The translations under genes were made by a program, and so were the position numbers. Source: Clostridiales bacterium (GTDB lineage: Bacteria > Bacillota > Clostridia > Lachnospirales > Lachnospiraceae). From it: a DNA stretch of 5,401 nucleotides. The stretch's first letter is position 1, and each line of letters starts with the position of its first letter. This document shows positions 1-3,779 of this stretch, piece after piece. The notes beneath the pieces are model-generated. The model ran no database searches. It saw only the letters and a program-made list of their open reading frames with translations, and had not been told where the DNA came from. The stretch is taken from assembly GCA_021199135.1 (NCBI GenBank), contig JAJQIQ010000002.1, positions 1 to 5,401 of the forward strand. The letters are read 5' to 3'.

Positions 1-489
1 TCCTACTTCCCGAAGGACAACACCGCGATATTCGACACCGACGACCGCATCGTCGACTGGCTCACGCAGTACTCGGAGATCAAGGACGCGACCTACGTGC
101 GCGGCTTCCTCGGGCGGATGCTCTTTGCGGGGGAGGACGGGGCGAAGAAGATGCGCGTGCTCTCCGGCGGAGAGAAGGTGCGCGTGCTGCTCTCCCGCAT
201 GATGATCGAGGGGAGCAACATCCTCATATTCGACGAGCCGACCGACCACCTCGACATGGAGGCGATCACCGCCTTAAACAACGGCATGATAAAGTTCCCG
301 GGCGTCATCCTATTCTCCTGCCGCGACCACCAGGTCGTCCAGACCACCGCGAACCGCATCATCGAGTTTTTGCCGGACGGCACGATGGTCGACAAGGTAT
401 CGACCTACGACGAGTACCTCGAGAGCGACGAGATGGCCCGCAAGCGCCAGGTCTACAGCACCTCGGAGGACGAGGAGGCCGACGACTGA
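1..489 (+). CDS. ABC-F family ATPase, YbiT-like, C-terminal part (5' end outside window)
   Basis: The frame is open from base 1 to the TGA at 487-489, giving about 162 residues of the second nucleotide-binding domain of an ABC-F protein. These soluble twin-ATPase proteins act on ribosomes and have no membrane domain. Visible motifs are the ABC signature LSGGEKVR (160-183), Walker B ILIFDEP with its catalytic Glu (codon 235-237) and the D-loop TDHLD (241-255). The stretch from SYFPKDNT through FLGRMLF to ITALNNG resembles YbiT-type members. Two positions are atypical for the family: the usual PTNHLD reads PTDHLD, and the H-switch region reads SCRDHQ (316-333), with Arg where the usual SHD histidine aligns. 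The protein ends in an acidic tail (SEDEEADD). The Walker A motifs and the first ATPase domain lie upstream of the window. Family assignment is firm; the exact subfamily and its role (translation factor or ribosome protection) cannot be decided from this part. Confidence 0.93.
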   Translation, partial: SYFPKDNTAIFDTDDRIVDWLTQYSEIKDATYVRGFLGRMLFAGEDGAKKMRVLSGGEKVRVLLSRMMIEGSNILIFDEPTDHLDMEAITALNNGMIKFPGVILFSCRDHQVVQTTANRIIEFLPDGTMVDKVSTYDEYLESDEMARKRQVYSTSEDEEADD

Positions 490-494
490 AAATA

Positions 495-531
495 CGGAAG
501 GCTCCCGGGGATTATCCCTGGGAGCCTTCCG
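495..531. terminator. Bidirectional intrinsic terminator between convergent genes
   Basis: A hairpin with arms 495-510 and 516-531 forms 16 continuous pairs (one G-T/U) around the 5-nt loop ATTAT. It starts 5 nt after the ABC-F stop codon and about 40 nt beyond the stop of the convergent minus-strand gene. Read on the minus strand the stem is followed by TATTTTC, a short U-rich tail. On the plus strand the tail is CTTACACAA, which is poor in U. The hairpin therefore fits termination of the 572-1348 gene best and may also stop or protect the 3' end of the ABC-F mRNA. Confidence 0.85.
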
Positions 532-571
532 CTTACACAAGAAAGAAAGATGAAATTAAAAACCGAAATTA

Positions 572-1348
572 TCAGGCGAACGCTGATAGCAGGTCGCCGC
601 TGCTGTACGTCGAGGTGTAGGAACCGGTGCTCGTGTACAGGTTGGACTTGGAAGCCTCGATCGACGCGTATGAGTTGATCATCGAAGCCTTCACCGCCAC
701 GCCGTAGCCGTATGAGCTCGTCCCGTAGAACAGGTTCTTCACGTCGTCCATGCTCGAGGCCTTGAACGTGTCCTCGTCGATGGACAGCTTGCCGTCATCC
801 CCGACCGTGATCCCGACGTTCTCCAGCAGGCTTGAGTTCGTCGACGTCAGACTTGTCATCCCTGACAGAGCGCTTGAGATGTTGCTCACGCTCGAGGAGG
901 AAGCCGAATCGAGCAGCGAATTGTAATCGTCGACAAATGAGCTTACCGCATCGTAGATGGTATTTACGTCGTACTCTCCGCTTGCGTCTTTCGCAAAGAC
1001 CTTGTTGCCGCTGCGGGTGTAGAGCTCCTTCGCGGTGTCCGCAAGGCTCTCCGCGTCCGACTCGATGTTGCTGAGGGTCTTCGTGGAATCGGAAGACGTC
1101 GACGTGGACGTGGACGATGATGACGAGGTGCTCGACGTCGAGCTGCTTGAGCTCGTGCTGCTGCCCGAGATCTTCGCGACGTATGCCTTCATCAGCTTGC
1201 CGTACGTGCCGCTCTTTATCAGTGCGTAGTCGCTCAGGTTTATGCTGTAGAGGCCGTAGCCGCTCGATGAGCTGCTCGAGCTTGACGACGTGCTCAGGCT
1301 CGAGAGCAGGGTGCTCATTGACGATGATGTGAGTCCTGAAACTGTCAT
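572..1348 (-). CDS. Serine-rich FliD-like (flagellar hook-associated protein 2 C-terminal-like) protein
   Basis: The 258-residue product has a Ser-rich head (residues 8-29) and a conserved-looking segment YSINLSDYALIKSGTYGKL (about 34-52). A second Ser/Thr linker (62-89) follows, then a region that reads like the C-terminal domain of FliD. There SSFVDDYNSLL (136-146) matches the FliD helix usually written as FVxxYN, and ENVGITVGDDGKLSIDEDTF (176-195) followed by DDVKNLF (201-207) matches the LGI...DGxLxLDE...VKxLF pattern. FliD caps the growing flagellar filament, but this protein is only about half the usual FliD length and lacks a recognisable FliD N-terminal domain. It has no cysteine, signal peptide or membrane segment; if exported, the flagellar secretion system is the natural route (inference). 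The ATG start is set by AGGAGG at 1356-1361, 7 nt upstream. No other flagellar gene is visible. The FliD resemblance is moderately sure; its function is unknown. Confidence 0.8.
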   Translation of the reverse strand: MTVSGLTSSSMSTLLSSLSTSSSSSSSSSGYGLYSINLSDYALIKSGTYGKLMKAYVAKISGSSTSSSSSTSSTSSSSSTSTSTSSDSTKTLSNIESDAESLADTAKELYTRSGNKVFAKDASGEYDVNTIYDAVSSFVDDYNSLLDSASSSSVSNISSALSGMTSLTSTNSSLLENVGITVGDDGKLSIDEDTFKASSMDDVKNLFYGTSSYGYGVAVKASMINSYASIEASKSNLYTSTGSYTSTYSSGDLLSAFA

Positions 1349-1355
1349 GTCAATC

Positions 1356-1361
1356 CCTCCT
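1356..1361 (-). promoter_or_regulatory. Ribosome binding site of the FliD-like gene
   Basis: The minus strand reads AAAGGAGGG, with the AGGAGG core 7 nt before the ATG at 1348. This is a near-perfect Shine-Dalgarno and fixes the start of the FliD-like protein. Confidence 0.85.
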
Positions 1362-1414
1362 TTCCTTAAAATATATCGTTACTGCCAAATTACAATTTTT
1401 CTTTCTCACTCTCT

Positions 1415-1443
1415 ATGATATACCTATCGGCAGAATTTTGCAA
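1415..1443 (-). promoter_or_regulatory. Candidate housekeeping promoter of the FliD-like gene
   Basis: On the minus strand TTGCAA (1443-1438) and TATCAT (1420-1415) are separated by exactly 17 nt, matching the -35/-10 consensus at 4 and 5 of 6 positions. Two A6 tracts (1470-1465 and 1460-1455) lie upstream, 10 bp apart, where an UP element or intrinsic bend would sit. The spacer contains GCCGATAG (1431-1424), which looks like the -10 of flagellar sigma-28/SigD promoters, but no TAAA is found at the usual distance. A housekeeping promoter is therefore the better supported reading. The start site would be about 60 nt before the gene. Confidence 0.55.
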
Positions 1444-1479
1444 TCACAACATAATTTTTTCACATTTTTTATCTTAAAA

Positions 1480-1496
1480 GTCGCCGTGAATGGTAA
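1480..1496. repeat. Solo copy of the inverted-repeat end of the hisH-hisF element
   Basis: The 16 bases GTCGCCGTGAATGGTA (1480-1495) are the exact reverse complement of 2977-2992, one end of the element between hisH and hisF. Bases 1483-1496 also match 3156-3169 in the same orientation. It begins about 10 bp after the ung stop codon. Further inside (below 1480) the sequence no longer resembles the element, so this is either a remnant or an independent short repeat. Confidence 0.75.
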
Positions 1497-1505
1497 TTTT
1501 CAGAG

Positions 1506-2183
1506 TTACACGTCCTCTATCTGCCAGGCGATCGGCTCTACCCCGTGCGATGCGAGGAACTCGTTCGCCTTCGAAAAGTGGCGGCAGCCGAAGAAGCCGC
1601 GGTAGGCCGAGAGTGGGCTCGGGTGCGGTGCCGTAAGGATCAGATGCTTCGGATTCGTCAGCATCGGGATCTTCGACTGTGCCGGCCTGCCCCAGAGCAT
1701 GTAGACGATCGGGCGGTCCTGCGCGTTCACCGCGCAGATTATCGCGTCCGTGAACTTCTCCCAACCGTGGCCCTGGTGGGAGTTCGCCTGGTGGGCCCGC
1801 ACCGTGAGCACCGTGTTGAGGAGAAGCACTCCCTGGTCGGCCCACTTCTTGAGGTAGCCGTTGTTCGGGATGCGGCAGCCGAGGTCATCTGAAAGTTCCT
1901 GATAAATATTCTGGAGCGACGGCGGGATCTCGCGCTGGTCCGGCGGCACCGAGAACGACAGCCCGTGCGCCTGGTGGTCGTTGTGGTACGGATCCTGCCC
2001 CAAAATCAGCACCTTCACCTTCTCGAGGGGCGTGAAGTGCATCGCGTTGAATATGTCGTCCGCGGGCGGGTAGACCTTAGTCCTGCTGTACTCATCCCGC
2101 ACGAACTTGTACAATTCTTTGTAATAAGGTTTTTTGAATTCACCGGCGACGGCTCTCTCCCACTCGCCCGTAAGCATCGCCAT
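1506..2183 (-). CDS. ung: Uracil-DNA glycosylase, family 1
   Basis: The enzyme cuts uracil from DNA after cytosine deamination or dUMP misincorporation, the first step of base excision repair. All family-1 motifs are present at the same numbers as in the E. coli enzyme. They are the water-activating GQDPYH (residues 62-67, catalytic Asp64), the uracil-contacting LLLN (Asn123) and the HPSPLS minor-groove loop (187-192, catalytic His187). VYMLWG (160-165) adds further support. At 225 residues it is full length for the family. The first ATG (2183) is chosen because AGGAG (2198-2194) lies 10 nt before it; the second ATG, two codons on, would be too far. This Shine-Dalgarno overlaps the TAG stop of hisF (2199-2197) and the two genes are 13 nt apart, so ung is probably co-transcribed and translationally coupled with hisF. 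No sign of truncation or loss of active-site residues. Confidence 0.97.
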   Translation of the reverse strand: MAMLTGEWERAVAGEFKKPYYKELYKFVRDEYSRTKVYPPADDIFNAMHFTPLEKVKVLILGQDPYHNDHQAHGLSFSVPPDQREIPPSLQNIYQELSDDLGCRIPNNGYLKKWADQGVLLLNTVLTVRAHQANSHQGHGWEKFTDAIICAVNAQDRPIVYMLWGRPAQSKIPMLTNPKHLILTAPHPSPLSAYRGFFGCRHFSKANEFLASHGVEPIAWQIEDV

Positions 2184-2193
2184 AAGATTGATT

Positions 2194-2199
2194 CTCCTA
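2194..2199 (-). promoter_or_regulatory. ung Shine-Dalgarno overlapping the hisF stop codon
   Basis: The minus strand reads TAGGAG: TAG is the hisF stop and AGGAG the ung ribosome binding site. The ung ATG follows after 10 nt. Ribosomes ending hisF would terminate on the ung binding site, a typical coupling arrangement. Confidence 0.8.
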
Positions 2200-2958
2200 T
2201 CTTCTTACCGGCACTCCCCGCCCCGCGAGGTAGTCCTTGAGCTCGCCTATCGAAAGCTCCTTGTAGTGAAACAGCGATGCCGCCAGGGCCGCGTCAGCGT
2301 GTCCCTCCGTCAATGCGTCGTAGAAGTGCTCCATCGTCCCCGCGCCGCCCGAGGCAATCACGGGAATCGACACGGCATCGGCGATGCGGCGCGTCAGCTC
2401 GATGTCGTAGCCCGCCTTCGTCCCGTCGCAGTCCATGCTCGTGAGAAGTATCTCGCCCGCGCCGAGCCGGTTTGCCTCGCGAGCCCACTCCACCGCGTCG
2501 AGCCCGGCGTCTATGCGGCCTCCCTGCTTGTAGACGTTCCATCCGGAGCCGTCCTCGCGGCGCTTCGCGTCGATCGCGACGACGACGCACTGGCTCCCGA
2601 ACTGCCTCGCCGCATCTGCGATAAGCTGCGGGTTGTCGATCGCCGCCGAGTTTATCGAGACCTTGTCCGCGCCCTCGCGCAGTATCGCCCGAAAGTCGTC
2701 GACCGTGCGGATTCCGCCCCCGACCGTGAATGGGATGAACACCCTCTCGGCGACGCGGCGCACCATGTCGACAACCGTCGCCCTATGGTCGGAGGAGGCG
2801 GTGATGTCCAAAAAAACGACCTCGTCCGCCCCCTCCTTGTCGTATGCCGCCGCGACCTCGACCGGGTCGCCGGCATCCCTCAGATTCACAAAATTTACGC
2901 CCTTGACCACGCGCCCATTGTCGACGTCAAGGCAAGGGATGATTCTCTTTGTAAACAC
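2197..2958 (-). CDS. hisF: Imidazole glycerol phosphate synthase, cyclase subunit
   Basis: HisF uses ammonia from HisH to convert PRFAR into imidazole glycerol phosphate and AICAR, the step joining histidine and purine synthesis. The 253-residue product is a complete beta/alpha barrel. It opens with KRIIPCLDV containing catalytic Asp11 and has the second catalytic Asp at 130 (VVVAIDAKR). Phosphate-binding loops appear at FTVGGGIRT (77-85) and at [13 protein letters not shown] with IASGGAG (173-185, 201-207). The start codon is GTG, placed by GGAGAG (2970-2965) 6 nt upstream and by the family's [11 protein letters not shown] beginning; an ATG 5 nt upstream is out of frame. It lies in the same transcription unit as hisH but is separated from it by the 192-bp repeat element, with only 18 bp between the element and the start codon. 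All catalytic residues are intact, so it should be functional. Confidence 0.97.
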   Translation of the reverse strand: MFTKRIIPCLDVDNGRVVKGVNFVNLRDAGDPVEVAAAYDKEGADEVVFLDITASSDHRATVVDMVRRVAERVFIPFTVGGGIRTVDDFRAILREGADKVSINSAAIDNPQLIADAARQFGSQCVVVAIDAKRREDGSGWNVYKQGGRIDAGLDAVEWAREANRLGAGEILLTSMDCDGTKAGYDIELTRRIADAVSIPVIASGGAGTMEHFYDALTEGHADAALAASLFHYKELSIGELKDYLAGRGVPVRR

Positions 2959-2964
2959 GCCATT

Positions 2965-2970
2965 CTCTCC
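2965..2970 (-). promoter_or_regulatory. hisF ribosome binding site, next to the repeat element
   Basis: GGAGAG lies 6 nt before the GTG start of hisF and 6 nt outside the end of the inverted-repeat element (2977). It supports the GTG start. The hisF initiation signal is therefore not part of the element but sits immediately below its closing stem. Confidence 0.75.
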
Positions 2971-2976
2971 AAACTA

Positions 2977-3168
2977 TACCATTCACGGCGACCGCCACCC
3001 ACAATGCGCACTCTCGTCCGCTACGCGTCCTTTCCCGCTCCTTACGGAGCTAAGACTGCTTATTGGGGTGGCGGTCACCTATTCAGGTCAGATAGCCATG
3101 CACAGAAGTGCTCTTACGTGCAAGCACGACGAGCACCATCTGTGATGTCTATCTAGCCGTGAATGGTA
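2977..3168 (-). repeat. 192-bp TA-bounded inverted-repeat element with three-way-junction RNA potential
   Basis: The ends TACCATTCACGGC (2977-2989) and GCCGTGAATGGTA (3156-3168) are perfect 13-bp inverted repeats beginning and ending in TA. Read as minus-strand RNA, they close a junction with two arms. The first arm is a stacked hairpin (3154-3090) of 6, 5, 6 and 4 pairs topped by a G-CUUG-C tetraloop. The second is a 14-bp stem (3079-3066 with 3000-2987, one G-U) whose loop contains GCTCC-GTAA-GGAGC (3050-3037), a GNRA hairpin. The two stems share GGC at 2987-2989. There is no U-run after either stem, so it does not look like a terminator. It contains no supported ORF. It could be a MITE-like insertion, a repetitive extragenic element or a structured RNA processed from the his transcript; I do not recognise a named family. 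Confidence 0.7.
3090..3154 (-). ncRNA. Long stacked hairpin within the hisH-hisF element
   Basis: Paired blocks, named on the plus strand: 3090-3095 with 3149-3154, 3101-3105 with 3140-3144, 3108-3113 with 3131-3136, and 3117-3120 with 3125-3128, around the loop 3121-3124. On the minus-strand RNA the loop is CUUG closed by G-C, a known stable tetraloop type. Small internal loops separate the helices. The hairpin begins at the hisH stop codon, so it could protect the hisH 3' end or be a processing site. The ncRNA label covers structure only; no expression is implied. Confidence 0.5.
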
Positions 3169-3773
3169 ACCTTATTAGCAAAGTTTCTAAGCATTGCAAG
3201 CCCGACCTCCCCGCTCTTTTCCGGGTGGAACTGGCACGCAAGCACGTTCCCAGACTCGACCGAGGCGTGGATGGTCACGCCATACTCCGCCGTCGCCCTG
3301 ACGATTTTTTCATCCCTAGCCCGCAGGTAGTAAGAGTGTACGAAATAGACGTAAGGGTTTTCTTTTATTCCTGAAAACAGCCTCCCGTCGCCCGCAAGCT
3401 CAAGCGAGTTCCAGCCAATGTGCGGGATCTTGAGCCCTGGGGCATCCGGAATCCGCACGATATCGCCTGGGAGAATGCCAAGCCCCTCGACTCCGCTGCT
3501 CTCCTCGCTCCCATCAAACAGGAGCTGCAGGCCGAGGCAGATCCCTAAGAACGGCTTGCCCGCCCGGGTCACCTCACGGATAACTCTATCGAGTCCCAAG
3601 GCCTTAAGCTGATCCATCGCCTCGCCGAAGGCCCCGACGCCCGGAAGCACCACGCGGTCTGCGGATAATATCTCATGAAAATCCCGCGTGATCACGCATT
3701 CCTGCCCGAGGAACCCAAAGGCCTTCTGCACGCTCTTTAAATTTCCCGCGCCGTAGTCGATTATCGCAATCAT
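3153..3773 (-). CDS. hisH: Imidazole glycerol phosphate synthase, glutamine amidotransferase subunit
   Basis: HisH is the class I glutaminase that makes ammonia from glutamine and channels it to HisF. The 206-residue product shows the whole family pattern. It has the start IIDYGAGNLKSV, the oxyanion-strand PGVGAF (44-49), the nucleophile Cys79 in GICLGLQLL, PHIGWN (117-122) and the catalytic His183/Glu185 in FHPEKS. The ATG at 3773 is 6 nt after the stop of the upstream membrane-protein gene, and the preceding bases (AGTAAAGTAAG) hold no good Shine-Dalgarno, suggesting translation by coupling. The last five residues before the TAG (VTIHG) come from the arm of the inverted-repeat element, so the native C-terminus after LRNFAN appears to have been replaced or extended. 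This tail lies beyond the catalytic residues and probably does not impair activity (inference). Confidence 0.97.
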   Translation of the reverse strand: MIAIIDYGAGNLKSVQKAFGFLGQECVITRDFHEILSADRVVLPGVGAFGEAMDQLKALGLDRVIREVTRAGKPFLGICLGLQLLFDGSEESSGVEGLGILPGDIVRIPDAPGLKIPHIGWNSLELAGDGRLFSGIKENPYVYFVHSYYLRARDEKIVRATAEYGVTIHASVESGNVLACQFHPEKSGEVGLAMLRNFANKVTIHG

Positions 3774-3779
3774 CTTACT

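Larger units (their letters stand above)
1349..1505. other. AT-rich intergenic region between ung and the FliD-like gene
   Basis: This 157-bp gap is much richer in A+T than the flanking genes. It holds the promoter candidate and phased A tracts described separately, and a copy of the hisH/hisF repeat end at 1480-1496. I find no convincing hairpin-plus-U-tract terminator for the upstream ung transcript, so some read-through into the FliD-like gene is possible. Confidence 0.6.

Noticed and set aside
1035..1332. Plus-strand ORFs opposite the serine-rich gene
   Set aside because: They mirror the Ser/Thr codon runs of the minus-strand gene, which has a strong ribosome binding site, promoter and terminator.
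1471..1505. Intrinsic terminator after ung
   Set aside because: T-rich stretches exist but no GC-rich stem precedes them; the only repeat there is the solo arm, which has no partner nearby.
3066..3089. Hammerhead-type self-cleaving ribozyme suggested by CTGAC-like bases
   Set aside because: The conserved CUGANGA and GAAA core pair is absent.
3004..3156. A 50-residue plus-strand ORF ([10 protein letters not shown]...) inside the hisH-hisF element
   Set aside because: No ribosome binding site precedes it, it runs against the operon, and its sequence is fully explained by the paired stems of the element.
2134..3156. Long plus-strand ORF opposite hisF
   Set aside because: It is antisense to a gene with clear catalytic motifs and its own start signal, and the translation is Arg/Val/Ala-rich with no recognisable domain.
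2977..3168. Histidine attenuator or T-box for hisF
   Set aside because: There is no run of His codons, no T-box core and no U-tract after the stems on the transcribed strand.
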